64,000 nucleotides of DNA from Ilex aquifolium (GCA_951799425.1 OX637393.1:5909744-5973743); one strand, 5' to 3'; shown: positions 50,001-63,100, counted from the first letter of the stretch. Numbers and translations are program-made. Notes: generated by a model from the letters alone, not told the origin.

Positions 50001-53000
50001 GAAAAAGAAATATTTTTGCTCATCTTAGTGAAGAGCTGAGCTGGTGATTAGGAAAATAAGAAGGCAAACGGATCCACAATATCTCTCATGTGGTGACAGC
50101 ATAGCAAATAACCCAGGGACCACAATCTCACCCACACAACAACAACCTCAGATTCGCCCTCACTCAAACAAGAAAGGAGAAATGAATAGACAATGCTTAC
50201 CTAAGGCCTTCCAATAGGGCTACAATATCTGGTTCCACAAGCTGTGCCAGATGATCTATATAACAGAAGAATATTGATCCAAGTGGCACCTGCAAAAATA
50301 ACCACAGCACGGATCTGATATGGCTTCCCCAGAAGGGTCTATAAAATGGGTCTATACTCCCTTTGGGAGTTCGTAAACATTGATTTGAAAAGTTCCAGCC
50401 TTAGAGCTTTTATGAAGAGATTTGATTGCTTTGTTTCATTCTTCTCCTTCTTTTCTGCTTCCTCTTCCACTTAATCTTCTTGTTTTTCCTCTTCTCGTTG
50501 TTTAATTATCCTTATTTCTTAAAAAGAAATCTGCTTGCAGTATTTCTATTTGAATAATCCTTCAAGCCATTAAAAAGTTGTTCCTCGAAAGCCTGTTCTA
50601 AACATTCTCAACCATCCTTGATCTTAATTCTCTCCAACCTCGCCCTGGCTCTTCACCAAAGAGCTGGAATATGTAAGCCTCATACACTAAACCCCTATTT
50701 CTCAACTCAGCAACTTTATGTATGTTAGCAGCTTTTCAATGATTTATGCAACCATTAACAATTCAATGAAGTATAATGATGTGGAAGGGACAAGGAAAGT
50801 AAGAACCACTTTTTGGGGAGAAAACAAAGTAAAAGACTGGGAAGGTAAGTCATGTTGGATGAGAAAATATGCAACGCCACGATCCTCTCGTATATACTAG
50901 AAGTAAAAGTCTATAGCCCTAAATCAACATATGCAGAGAGAGTGTTAACAATCAGAAAGATTATTTATATAGATATGTGTAATGAATCAAGTAAAATGTA
51001 GTTCCTCAAAAAAATGAGGGATTTATGTAAAAGAAGATATGTACCAGTAACTAAATCTTTTCTCGCCAATGCATTGAACTCTTTTAGGCGGACATAACCA
51101 ACAGAAGTGGCACTGTTTTCTATCTGTTCCAACCGGTAAAAAACTGGGGTCCTAGCAACAGATTGCCTCTGGACTTCAATAGACTGAAGAGGTCCACAAG
51201 TTCCATGCTTCACCTGTAAACCATCAATTTTTTAGTAAGAACCACTTTTGAAGAAGTGTCATAACATATAATTGATATATCAGCAATCCACGTTAGTCAG
51301 GGATCAGAATTACACCGTAATGCTCACAAATGTTTCACTGGGGCCTTGTAACAGAGATGACGCTTCAAAGGCAGATTTCCCCCTCACATCCACGCCATTA
51401 ATAGATAACAGTTCATCTCCCTACCAGAAGATATAAATCACAACACATTAATAAAATCACAACAATAAACAAAAGATTAAGTAGTGACATCATAATTATA
51501 AATAGAATCCCCAAAAAGTCATCCCCTTCAGTTCACTAAATTTAGTGTCATATATACCCCTATAGCATTATTGGAAAACCAAATAGTTCTTCCCCTTCAA
51601 TTAAACTTGACTGAAGGAAAAGAGAACTTTTATTTCAAACTAGATGTTCTCTATGTGAAACTTTGTCTAATGACTCTACCAAGATGATTGCATTACCTTT
51701 GTACAGATGGTTATACTTTTCTTTTCCATGTGTGTGGAAGAGTGTAAAGGAGGAGTCAGAGAGGGGTTGAATCCATGTCTTACCAGCTTAAGATAGAATA
51801 TAAAATTCTGTCTTCATGGACATCTTTCACAATTGAACTGGGCAAATTCTCTATACACAAAAAGATAACATTCTCGTGCTCAGCAGATAGCCAAATCACG
51901 GGCTCAACAATGAAAGTCAAACTTACTATACCTGGTTGTCTCTAATAAAAAACTTGTGCTTGGTTTGTTAAACAAGGCAAGAGGGTTATTTGTCTTTAAC
52001 CCATTGGCTTCAGAATTTCATTGAAATAATACTTGTCATTTTAAATTTATATTTTTTTGTCTTATTTGTTTATTGTTTTATTGGGATTAGTATAGTCATT
52101 TCGTCAATTCAGTTAATAAAACGAGGAATCTGCTAATTATGTTGGCAGTCAAAGGGAACTTTTTTGTTTATCCACAGATGAAGAGGGAATCTGCAATTTG
52201 GCCAAAAACTTGGGGGTATCTTTATCTTTTATCTCATGATTTTTATATATATACACATACATGACACAGTAAAGCATATTAAAAGAGCACAACAATAGGA
52301 TAAACCTTAATGAATCTTATCAATTGCAAGTGCAGTTTTAGCATCATAGGTACCTGTCTCACACCAGCAGTATGGGCAGCACCATCCAAAATGAGACCTA
52401 AAACCTTCAGTTTTACACCTCCATTGTCATCTGGAACTTCTCTAAGATTTACTCCAATCCCACTCATATCATACCTCGCCATCTTGGAGAACTTTCAATC
52501 ATGATGGAAGCAACATACGCGATGGAATAAGAAGACTGAAAATTTCGTAAGTAAAACAACATTGATATAAGGGAACAAAATCAGAGTCGAAAGAAAAGTT
52601 TAATGACGACTAAAGGTCAGTATGAAGTAAAACGGTGTAAAGACTACCAGTGACAAAAGGTAATCTAACAAAAAAAAAAAAACAAAAGGCATTTAAAATA
52701 ATGAAACAGAACAACGTCATACTAAATAAAGAAAGTAAATCCCTAGAATTTGAATTCAACGCAATCCCTACTTTGATTTGAAAGACAAGATATGCCCTAA
52801 AAAAACACGTGTTCAAAAAAACATATCATAACAGTGATGACTGAAATTGAATTAACAATATCAACTACTACACAAATGCTGAAACAGCCAAATCTAAGTC
52901 AATCAGGCTACAAGGCTGATCTCAACTCAACCACTATAAATGAGTGCATTAATGACCAAGAAATATTCAGGAGGACTTATTTGACACAAGAACAACAACA

Positions 53001-56000
53001 GCAGTTTGCACATCAAATCCTGAATCAGTAAATCAACAGCAGTTTGCACATCAAATCCTGAATCACTAAAGTGGCGTCTTTCAAAGAGTTTGAACAAATC
53101 CTTTAGAACTCCTTACCATGCAATCTCTCATGTAATCAGGAAAGAGTCTATCAAAAAGAAAAAGAAAAAAGAAAACCTGGAGTTTTTCATATCTTTAGAA
53201 GTCTAGAAGCTGAAGTTATAACAGTCCAAAGATCTAAAAGAAATGATGTCTAGTGAAAGTGCCTATTTTCAACAAATAGTGGTAATCTGATCGTCCTAAT
53301 CATCGTTCTGTGTGAAGAATCGTAATGAGATTACAATGTCGCAGGGACCAAATCCCATTTAGGTCATTCCGTGACAATATATAGGAAAAGGTAGAAACAA
53401 AGATCATTTGAATTATCTGTGGATAGCCTCTTCAGCCCAATATAAGAACTCAAAAAGATGTCTATCTAAAAAATGTTTCACTTTAGAATTTGAAAACTTT
53501 TTCTTACCATCAAAATTCTCCTGTGCCTCTCCCCCAGGACAATGGGTATGTCTCAAGTTTAAAGGAGGGAGAAAAAACAATGGAAACACAAAGTAAAGAT
53601 ATCCGCGAAATTTACGATAGAAACAACAAACTTTTCTGTGTGGTGCAAAGATTGCCTTAGTCTGAGATTTGGCCACATGGACAGCAGGAAGACTGTCTAA
53701 AATAAATTGCCAACATGATTTGAGGACTCACCTAAAATCCAAATGTTACAAAAAATAAAGAATGTAAAAAGAAAACTGTGGACTGATTACCTCTGAGGGA
53801 GTAAGGAAACGTGTATAAGGGTCACCCAAGCTGGCCAACATCCTCCGGATGATATCATGAGCTTTTGATCTTGAGTGAATTGATGTGCCTAAAATATCTT
53901 CTTTCTTTTGCTGGAAACAACACCAAGGATTGTGCAACAAGTCAACAACAAAGTCCCAAACAATGAGAAATAATAGACAACAACTCAGGATTAAAATTTA
54001 AAAAATAAGATGAGTACCAAAAAAGAGAAAAACAAATCCCACATGACATAGAATTCTGACATCAAGAATCAAAATTTTGTTTCGGTGCATAGTTTTAGTC
54101 AGCTTGGAAACGCAAATGTTTTGGAAATATTTCGGAAGCAATGGAAAACAAAGAAAAACTTCGGAAATTTAATTGCAAAACATTCCGAAATATTGATCGA
54201 AACAACTCAAAACATAGGAATTTCAATATTTAATACTAGATTCGTTTCGATTTCCACACCCTTTTGGCTATTTCGACCATTTTGAAACGAAATTTAATTC
54301 CTTACCTAACATCTTAAATAAGGTTTTCAAGGATTGTATTGATGTTCTAAATTCAAAAGTATGCGCCAAGACTAGTGTTGTTTATGACAAAAAAGAAATT
54401 TCAAATTCTGCGAGATGCAAAAAATGGGGAAAAAACAAGAAAGAGATCAGTTACCATAGAAATGAGCCAAAGAAACACATGTTCAACATAGATAAACGCA
54501 TTTACTACATAACCAAAGCTATTTAGAAAATAAAGGCTTCGTACTCATATTATAGCTTTAACCACATTAAAGCATAAGAAGACATACAAATTTAACATCA
54601 CCAGGAACAGTACAAATGAAATTGTAATATAACACGTCAAGTAGGCTTGCAACTTGGACGGGTTAAACCAAACCCAACTTGAAAAATTCAATACTTGGGG
54701 TAGATGTTTCTAATTCTCGAGTTGGGATCGGGCGAAAAAAAATCCAAACCATAATTAAATTCAGGTAGTACTTAGTTAGGACTTTAGGATAACAGGTTCA
54801 ACCTAAACCGGAGCGAATTAATGAATTAGGATTCAACGCTACGTTTAAGACAAAGCTAATTATATATTTTGAGATTAGGATAGGGCACAAATTGTGTGTG
54901 GCACAGACTTCTGCTATCCTCTCTCCAGTTTTTGTGCCTTGAGACTTCTCTTCTCTTGTTCACTTTGTTTCTCATCTTCTCTCAAAACTCGACAAAGCAA
55001 AGCCAAACCAAGTAACCAAAGTAAGGCCTGTTCAAGTAAGCCAAGGGGATATGAGAATGATAAAGTTCTTCATCCTTCCACTTTAAGTCTCATCTTCTAC
55101 CACTCTCATCTCCCATCATCACAGTCTCTCACTCTCTTCTCTTGGCAATCAGAGATCAGCATGGAGACGAGCTAGTTGGTATTCAATCTTCTCTCTTCAC
55201 CCATACTTCTTATTTTGCTTTATATCTACGATTATATACAAATGACACGTGTGGTTGCAGGTAATCAGGTTTTTCAAAAATTTGCATGTAATTGTACTTG
55301 AATTTGGTTCTATCCAGAAGTATTTGTTGAGTTATCAAATAATATGTTTTTTGTTAATTAGGATTCTTAAATTTAGAATCTTGCATCTATGGTTTAAGAA
55401 TTGGGGAAAATTCCAGCGACTGTATTTCATTCAACCTGAAAAAGGGGCAAAAAAACAAAAGCTGATGGACATCCTCTCTCTCTCTCTCTCTCTGTAAGTG
55501 TGTGTGCGCATGTGTGAGAGAGATTATAAAACAATAATTACTGATCTTGTATGGTACTTAAACGAAAACACGGCAAACAAACCTGTAAGGTGCTAAATAA
55601 GTTGATGCTAAAAAGAAAAATTATCAAAAAATTGGCAAGAAACTGGTATAAAAATCTTACATGGGTTGCTCCAATTTCGTTTTTCTCCTTTTTTTTATGA
55701 TCAAAAAATGCTGCTTCAGTTAAAGCGATCGTTCATTACAACCAGTTCAATATAGTAGAAAACATAAACATCATACATATACAAACATATAGAGAGAGCA
55801 AGAGATAGTTACCAGCCAAGTTTCAGGGGACCAGCGATGCCGACCAGTATCGAGAAAGCTATCATTGATGATATCCCAAGCTTCCTCCACAATCCCTTCG
55901 TTCGTCACAGACTCTGGCGGTGTCTCAGCAACCCTCTCTTCTCTCTCTTCTTCACGACAATACTCGGTTGAATAAGGTGAGGATTGAACTGGTAAAGACT

Positions 56001-56184
56001 CCAACGCGATAGAATTGGGCGAAGAAGTTATGAGGCCAAACGAGAGAGCAAAAGGCAAAGCTGTAATTAGGGTTTTCTGAGGCCAGTTGAGAGAGAAATA
56101 TGGGGATTTATGGATAGAGAGAGAGGATGATGGTGGAGGTAACGAAGGGAGTGAAGGTGAGGAGTTGCAGAGGAAGAGCCTCAT
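44048..56184 (-). CDS. CTPA: Chloroplast C-terminal processing peptidase (S41 family, CtpA-like)
   Basis: Twelve exons: 56184-55813, 53910-53791, 52491-52354, 51420-51316, 51213-51045, 48380-48304, 46767-46723, 45926-45843, 45504-45466, 45381-45319, 44311-44182, 44103-44048, encoding 465 residues. Residues 1-30 are Ser/Pro-rich and are followed by a hydrophobic stretch (LITALPFALSFGLITS), together suggesting a bipartite thylakoid-lumen transit peptide. GDPYTRFLTP opens the protease fold; the PDZ domain is about 165-245 (GIGVNLREV, GDELLSINGVDV). The S41 core has DLRDNLGGLVQ, then NNSTASASE and TFGKG. Ser379 and Lys404 form the expected dyad, 25 residues apart as in the D1 processing protease. 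Such enzymes trim protein C-termini, including that of photosystem II D1 for one paralogue. Content matches Arabidopsis At5g46390; the substrate of this paralogue is uncertain. Confidence 0.93.
46870..46985 (+). repeat. SINE-like fragment in an S41 peptidase intron
   Basis: ATTATGGGTTCGAACTTGAG is a good box B (GGTTCGANTC type) in a tRNA-like context, with a GGTTCCGTGGGTAAAATT stretch upstream. No tail was identified. Confidence 0.3.
47703..47912. mobile_element. hAT-type MITE in an intron of the S41 peptidase gene
   Basis: Terminal inverted repeats TAGGGGTGTCA and TGACACCCTTA bound a 210-bp element, flanked by a perfect 8-bp target duplication ATCAAAAG (47695-47702 and 47913-47920). The interior is rich in ACACGAACACGACACGA words. 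The 8-bp duplication and TAGGGGTGTCA end are diagnostic of hAT non-autonomous elements. It carries no gene. The perfect duplication suggests a fairly recent insertion, in the intron between exons at 48304 and 46767. Confidence 0.92.
52995..53072. repeat. Two-copy tandem repeat, 38-bp period
   Basis: CAACAGCAGTTTGCACATCA and the following 18 bp are repeated head to tail with one difference (CAGTAAAT versus CACTAAAG end), inside intron 2 of the peptidase gene. Confidence 0.8.
54070..54310 (-). repeat. Dispersed GTTTC/GAAACG-rich repeat, copy 2 (S41 intron 1)
   Basis: Inverted relative to the copy at 22540-22880. It begins on the plus strand GTTTCGGTGCATAGTTTTAG and is dense in TTTCGG and CGAAAC words. 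Confidence 0.5.
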
Positions 56185-56300
56185 CTTCACTCACGCTTGC
56201 GTTTAGTGGCGTTGGTTTGGTGCAGTGTTTTAGATAGGAGAAGACTACGGTACGTACGATACCAAAATACTACCGAGTGTAGATACACTTAATTAAAAAA

Positions 56301-56438
56301 GGGGTTATTCTTTATGCACCAAAACTTATACCAAATTAACTATAGTCTTTGTATTAGTGATAGGATCCATTGATCTATCGATTGCAAGTAATTTGGTACA
56401 AATTTTGGTATACAAATTTGATACACATAACATTACTC
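56301..56438. mobile_element. Short MITE with perfect 9-bp target duplication (Mutator-like)
   Basis: The 138-bp element begins GGGGTTATTCTTTATGCACC and ends (reverse complement) GAGTAATGTTATGTGTATCA, imperfect inverted repeats that continue with TACCAAA blocks. It is flanked by identical ATTAAAAAA (56292-56300 and 56439-56447). A 9-bp duplication points to the Mutator superfamily. It lies about 120 bp upstream of the peptidase start codon, so it may be within its promoter or 5' UTR. Confidence 0.8.
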
Positions 56439-57029
56439 ATTAAAAAATTGCTCGTATAGAGTCCGTTAGGACAAGCAGCCAATGAGTGTGAAACAACGAT
56501 CGAATCTATAAAAGCATTGGTTTATACATTCCTACTCTGCCATCTCTTTCTATCTGCTTCCAGAGAAGGAGCATTTTTTCAACATCTTGCAGGAAGCACT
56601 AACGAGATTGTGATGGTCTTCGCTCATCTAACTCAATACTAGAATCGTAATCGTAAGGATCACTTCTAGTAAACACCTACTATAACTGTTCACATCGGAG
56701 TTACCGAGGCCTTTGACTTGCCTTTTGAGGGTTTCACGTAGTTTTAGCAATTCTTCCGCTTGGAGAGTTTCTATGGTCCTTTGCTATTGGGGCTAAGGGC
56801 AAGTAGCTTGATATTGATTCAAATCTAATTCAAAATTGTTAATCTCATACTTCAATTGTACTACAACTGCAACTGCAATTTGTGCCAAACTATTTGCAAG
56901 ACGGCGTAATAGGAATGTGACTGTACCTCGGCAGTCCACCCGGTGGGTTTGTTTTTCCTTCCAGTTTTGGTGGTCTTGTGAGTGATGGATAAATTGCGAT
57001 TAAGAAAATTTTCTCATGTAAATCGTCTA

Positions 57030-57600
57030 TTTATGTACGCTCTCGGCCAATAAGGGGTACTACCTATCGGCTAACGATACAATCAATGGTAGTAATGTAA
57101 ATATTGAGTCACACACACAGATATATAGTGGTTCGATCCGAGTGACCTACTCCACTATGGGAAACGACAACGATGGGCGATGGGTCTTTATTGATGAAGT
57201 AAGGTAAACGAGAGAGAGAGAACAATGGTTAGCTCCGAGAGAGGTATAATAGCTAGGAAAGAGAAAAGTTTTGTGTGTGTAGAGGGATGTAGAGGCAGAT
57301 CTCAATGTGTCATCTCATGTAGAGAAGACTTACAATTTATAAGCACAGGGACTGGTTAAAGCGGTGACTTTGGGGCAAAGGTACTAATTCTTCGGGTGTC
57401 TACAAAAGGTAATTGTCATAAAAGGTTGCCTTGATCTTAGAGATGGAGTATCCCAATAATTGCTCTACATGTGCTCTAATTTTTCTTGGACTCTTTGGAA
57501 CTTGGGTTGGGTCGGATTTGCGAACTGGGCTTGACATGCCTTTTAGTTGACTTGGGCTAGCTGGATTTATTGGGTCTGGCCCATTTAGATTTTGGCTCAT
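57030..57600 (-). repeat. Possible LTR-derived repeat
   Basis: Contains ATAGTGGTTCGATCCGAGTG, a phrase typical of repetitive plant DNA, and on the minus strand an AATAAAG polyadenylation-like signal. Boundaries and family were not established. Confidence 0.25.
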
Positions 57601-57714
57601 CAGTATAGATATAGATATAGGACCCTAAAGGTCTGTTTGGAATGACTTTTTAAAAATGTTTTTAATACTTATAATTTCTCGTAAGTATTTTTAAAAAAAA
57701 TAGTGTTTGGAAAC

Positions 57715-58330
57715 CGTCTCACCACCGTCACCCCACCACCACCACTGCCACAGCAACCATCACCGCTGTCGTCATCCCACCACCACCACCACCGCTATCG
57801 TCACCCACCACCACCACCGTTGTCGCCACCCCACCACCACCATCTCTACCGCCCCCACCACCGCTGCCACCTCACCACCACATCTTCCACAACAAACCAT
57901 CACCGCCGTCGCCACCACCATTGTCGTCACTCCACCACCACCACCGTTGTTGCCACCTTACCACCACCGCCACTGTCTCACCCCTACCCCTACCCCTACC
58001 ACCACCACCACCACCACCACCACTGTCGTCACCACCACCATCATCACCGCTATCGTCACCCTACCACCACCACCTCCACCGCCCCACCACCACCACCGTT
58101 GCTACCCCACCACTACCTCTTCCACAACAACCACCACCACAGTCCCACTACCACCACCGCCATCCCACCACTACCCTTACCACCACCATCCCCACTATCA
58201 CCACCTTACCACCACTGTCACTGTTCCACCGCCCCCACCATCACCATTACCATTACCACCCACGTCTGCCACCATCACAATCGATCGGCGTCATCAATTA
58301 CAACCATAACTGTCTTTCACCACCACCACT
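57715..58330. repeat. ACC-rich minisatellite-like array
   Basis: About 620 bp of imperfect CCACCACCACC units interspersed with CGTTGTCGCCA and CATCACCGCTGTCG-like segments. The plus strand is strongly depleted of G. Because stop trinucleotides almost never arise, all three plus-strand frames stay open for 140-230 codons of His/Thr/Pro-rich nonsense; these are not genes. Confidence 0.9.
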
Positions 58331-58429
58331 CACCTTCACTACAACCGGTGCTTAAATTTCTTTCTCTTTCCTTTATATTTGTAATTTAATTTTAGGTGTA
58401 AATACAAATATACTTATTGTTGACCAATT

Positions 58430-58471
58430 TTTTTTATTATTCCGTGCCTTCAGGCACAGGAAATAACTAGT
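58430..58471 (+). other. Helitron-like 3' terminus
   Basis: A GC-rich hairpin GTGCC-TTCA-GGCAC (58444-58457) is followed 9 nt later by CTAG and then T (58467-58471), the arrangement of Helitron 3' ends. A 5' TC end was not identified, so this could be chance. Confidence 0.35.
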
Positions 58472-58529
58472 ATATATATAAATTAGTAGTATAGATATAG
58501 ATATAGATATAAATTGAGTAATATAATTC

Positions 58530-60180
58530 CATGGACCCATATATATTTATGTTACCTATCAAATATGAGATTTGATAAAATTTATGATTTAATTTCATGT
58601 AAAAATCCCTTGAATTGGATTTGAGGGAGTTTCTTAAAACCAATACAATCCGCCCATGTTGATCATCGTGTTTGCCCTTAAAGAGTTAGGTAAAAACCAC
58701 ACTAATCCCCTGAGTTGTTAATGTTAAACAGACATCCCTTAACATTTAAAAAATAATACTAAGACCCCTAGAAATTTAGAATTTGTTGCACATGGGGCCC
58801 TTCCTAACGACAAGAACTAAAATCAACGGAAGAAGTAAGATCAAAAAACATTAGACAAAATCATTAGAATTGGAATCATATACGATAAAATATGAAGAAT
58901 CACATTACTCTTCAGTAATAGTTTTTTGGCATTTTTCTCAATTACAAAATAATAATTTTCATCAATTTTGAAAGAACTTATTGTCAACCTCTTTCAGATA
59001 TGAATCTATCTGATAAGTATGCCGTTGTTTTCAATTAAGCTTGAAAGAAATAAAAAAAATTACAAAATAAAAATAACCTATACATAAAAAAAAGTACTTG
59101 AATAAAAACCTAAATATTTATTCTTGACAAAAAAAAGAAAGAAAGAATAAAAACCTAAAAACTATTTTAAAAAAGGATATGAAGTGGTACCTTAGTGATA
59201 AAAAAAAATATGTGGGATCTATACATTTTCTCTTACAAAAACGTTACTAAGATGCTTTTTATTATAAATCGTAAACTAGCTAGTAAATTAAGTAAAATAA
59301 CCTTAAAAATCATATCGCAGCATTACGTGTAAATAATAATAAATTATATTATTGATTAAACATTGGTATGATTATGCCATTTTTGGTTTTTATTTTTTTA
59401 TTTAATATTTTGTAACTTGTTGTAAAATATTTAAAACTAAGAGCAACTTGTGCTTGAAGGCACAGTGCAACGTAAACCAACCAGTTAATTTGGAGAAGTG
59501 AGGAATGAATAACTCGGAGAGATATTCAAAGTGAGAAGAGGAAGGTAAAATTCAATGTGAATGGTTTTGAAAGAGATATTCATGACCGTTTAATGAGTCT
59601 ATTTGAGACCGTCGGATGAACTTATTGAAATCTGTCTTGTTTTATATTATAGATTAAATATATATATCGTATTATTATAATTTTGAAACGAATATGAATT
59701 TACATGACAACCATTTAATTAAATGACACATGATTCAAATGATATTGGATAAAAAAAAATATTCATATTAATTTAGAGAATTATCATTTACTTCCCCTTG
59801 GTATACAACAATACTTGCACTATTTGAATGGTCAGTGACACCCCCTATTAGTGTTTTTATCTTAAAGACACCAATATAATGAGTTTACAATCCCAATTTA
59901 TATCTATATAATCAAGTTGAACGATTTTGAATCCAAGAGACAAAGAGCGGTTGAGATTGTTTAGTGACCAAAAAAAGCATCATTTAACGGACGACACTAT
60001 CCCAAACTGTCTCGAACTATTGACGTCTCAGATCGTTTTAATCCGACGTACCACATTAAATCTTAAAATATTTTTGCTGTTAAAAATTTTTTGTTTCCAA
60101 AATTAACATCCCTAAAATTTAATTCCCCCAAATCTTTTCCTTAAATCAAGCAAATCCTGACTCTGGACTCTCTCATTCTC
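58530..60180. other. Intergenic, no gene recognised
   Basis: Very AT-rich. A GTGCTTGAAGGCACAGTGC-like palindromic segment near 59450 echoes the hairpin at 58444. Confidence 0.35.
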
Positions 60181-63100
60181 TCTATATCTCTCTCACGCTC
60201 AATGCATGCACACAGACACACCTCTTTCACTCACGCTAATTTCACTCACACCTCTTTCATTCACACTACTGTCTCTCTCCCCCTTCCCCATTTCTCTCTT
60301 TCCCTGAAATTTCATTCCTTAATTTCCCACCCAACTCATGCCATAAAGGCTTCCCAAAATCATACTCAAAATTCCCTAAAATTGACTTTCAAAACTTGAT
60401 GCAAATCTCCGAAAAAACCCACCTAATCTATGCCCTAATGGATTCCCAAAATCATAGTCAAGAACCCTTCAGCCGCTGCTCTCTATCTCCCTACCTATTC
60501 TGCTTGGCAGCCTCTCCCTCCCTGCCTGCTTGGGTCTCTCTCCTTTCAGTCGTTACTGCCTCATTCTCTTAGGTATGTCATGTTTTTTTTTTTTCTGTTT
60601 TGATGATGATGTTCTCAAAATGTTGCCCTGCACACCAACTATCCGATGAGTTGCCAAGCCAAATGTTTTGTCCAGTGGGATCTTGGGGTGCATGTTTGTA
60701 TCTGTTTTTTTTTTTTTTTTCCTGTTTTGATGATGACATTCTCAAAATGTTGCCCTGCACACCAACTGTTCAATGAGTTGCCAAGCCAAATGTTTTGTCC
60801 AGTGGTTTCCTATGATCGATGAGTTTCTAGACCATTCTTCCTCAGCCAACAACTCTTCTTTGAAAGACTTTCCATGATCAGGATTGACATGAGTGGCCAA
60901 AATCTTGGCATTGTTCTTAGCTTCTCAGTCCCGTCACCGTCCTTCAAAACCATCCATGTCTCAAGTATAAGTAATTTCGTCAATTATTCTTAATCGTTGT
61001 AGTGCACACCACCAGCGAACCACTATCCCAATTTTGGATCTCTCCCCTCATCGCCACTCTCCAGGTGACTATATTTTATCCCTCTTTCTATTCAATACTA
61101 TCTGATATCGCCGCTACCCTTTTCCTTCTGGACCCCCACCTCCAACTCTCTCACTTTTTTCCTCTGCCTACCACGGCCTACCAAGCCACAACTCCACAAC
61201 CTACAGTCCACACCACCACTATGATATCCAACACAACCCCCGAACACATTGACCCACCACCACAGAGAGCCATAAGCGGCCACACCAATAATCACCATAC
61301 CATCCCCACCATGAACTCTCTGCGTCAAGCTCGCCAACTGTTAGACCAAATGCCACAAAAAAGACGCAGTCCTATGTACCTCTTCTATCTCAACCTATGT
61401 ACCTCCCCCATTAAGTGCCACAAGAAAGTTGGTGTCAGAGTTTACTTTAGTGTCAATTGTTTCAGTTATTGATTTGACCAAAACTGGAATAATAGATCGT
61501 AGGCTGAATATCAATCGATGGATGGGTATGGAGAAACTTCTCGGAAGGTAAAAATTTCATTGAGCTAATTTAGATAGTGTAATATAGTTGCTTTTGGGAA
61601 TTGTGTAATTTTCCCAACTTTAGCTCTCAAAATTGTGTATTGTTTTCTAATTAATGGTGTGTGTTATCCTTTACCCATGTTTGGGTGATTCTTTCTGGCC
61701 AATTTCAAATACTTTAATCGCGACACAATTTTTTTGTAGTAATTACATTTTCTTTAATTGCTATATGACTTTTATATAGTTACTTAGTTTTTTATTTGCC
61801 ATCGAAAATGCACCAACTGGGCTACATGCATTTGAATTACGTGTGTGTTGCTATATTTAAGCCAAAATACACTTGGCCAGTAGATTGAAACAAGTAAAAC
61901 ATATGTAAGTTCTTCAAGTTCTTGATGTTTTGTGGGGTGTGTTTACTTTTGGGTGTTTTGAAGATTTGTGCTAATGGGTGGTTTTTAATTGCAATTGAAA
62001 GGGCATTTCCACTAGGGGTATAGCTGTGTGTATGCAGACATGGGAGCTCTATTGGACAATGTGATTCAATTTTAATAATTTTCGGTGGTCGCTGTCATTC
62101 AGCTTGAACAATTTCGACTACATCCCTTAATAGGTAATTATGTTTTTCCCTACTCTATGGTTATTTGTAATTGGTATGTCTGGATAGGTTTGATAGATAT
62201 AACATTGAATCTCAAACATACCTTTTTTTTAATTTCTGGGTTTATGTTTTGTTACACACCCCACATCTACTTTCTGCATGTAAACCCACACACACACTGT
62301 TTATGGTTTAGTTCTCATTTGAATGAGATTATTGTTATGTAGGGTGATATATGCTATGGTCTGATTATTTCTCTTGACATACTCTATTGTGCACCTCACA
62401 TGTTCGACAAAATTTCTCGAAGAGATATGGAAGTTTCATTTTTTTTCGTCACGTCTCAGAGTGATTTTTAAGAGCATGTCTACAATATTAATCTATCCCG
62501 TGGTTAACTCTATCCACCCTCTTTTTTTATGTCATTTATGTGATTCATTCAATTCATATTTTGATTTTTTTTGCCTTCTTATTCTTCATGCTTCAATTGA
62601 TAATGATGATACCTTTCATCAGTTTCTGCATCTGAATTTGTCAACCTAATTCAACAATGATTGCTTGAAGTTATTATTTTTTTTTGCACTAGCGTGCTAA
62701 TTTATTATATTTTTCAAAGAGTTCAAATGCTAAACATCTTTTGGAATTCTGCAGATACCATTTTTTCTTAATGAAATGCACAAGCAATTGCTGAGTAGGT
62801 GTTATACACAAAAATTGTCTTGGGTTTCACAATATGTAAAGATACATGAGATTAATCATGATGATGAATTTGTGTTTATGAAGCTTCTACTTAGTGGTGA
62901 CTGTTGTTGACAATTTTGGTAGGTAAGCACTAAGGGAAAGCTACAAAGTACGTTGTTCAGGTCTATGGTAGTGTCTCTAAAGTACGGTACTTCCTAGAGT
63001 GGAGGGAAGTCAAGGCTATGTTGGCGAGGAAGCTGTTAAGGCATATGATAATTTCTTTTCTGTGTTTTCAGTATGAGGCCACCAGATGGTACTATCTTCA

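Noticed and set aside
57703-58389. Long His/Thr/Pro-rich open frames (up to 228 codons), three overlapping frames
   Set aside because: They follow from the stop-poor ACC repeat; openness in all three frames at once is not a coding sign.
60595-60810. Repeat array as a CRISPR candidate
   Set aside because: Only two long copies, no spacers, and the genome is eukaryotic.
62930-63060. GYVGEEAVKAYD-like string resembling an AP2 domain
   Set aside because: Only a few residues agree, the frame closes at once and no other AP2 motif is nearby.
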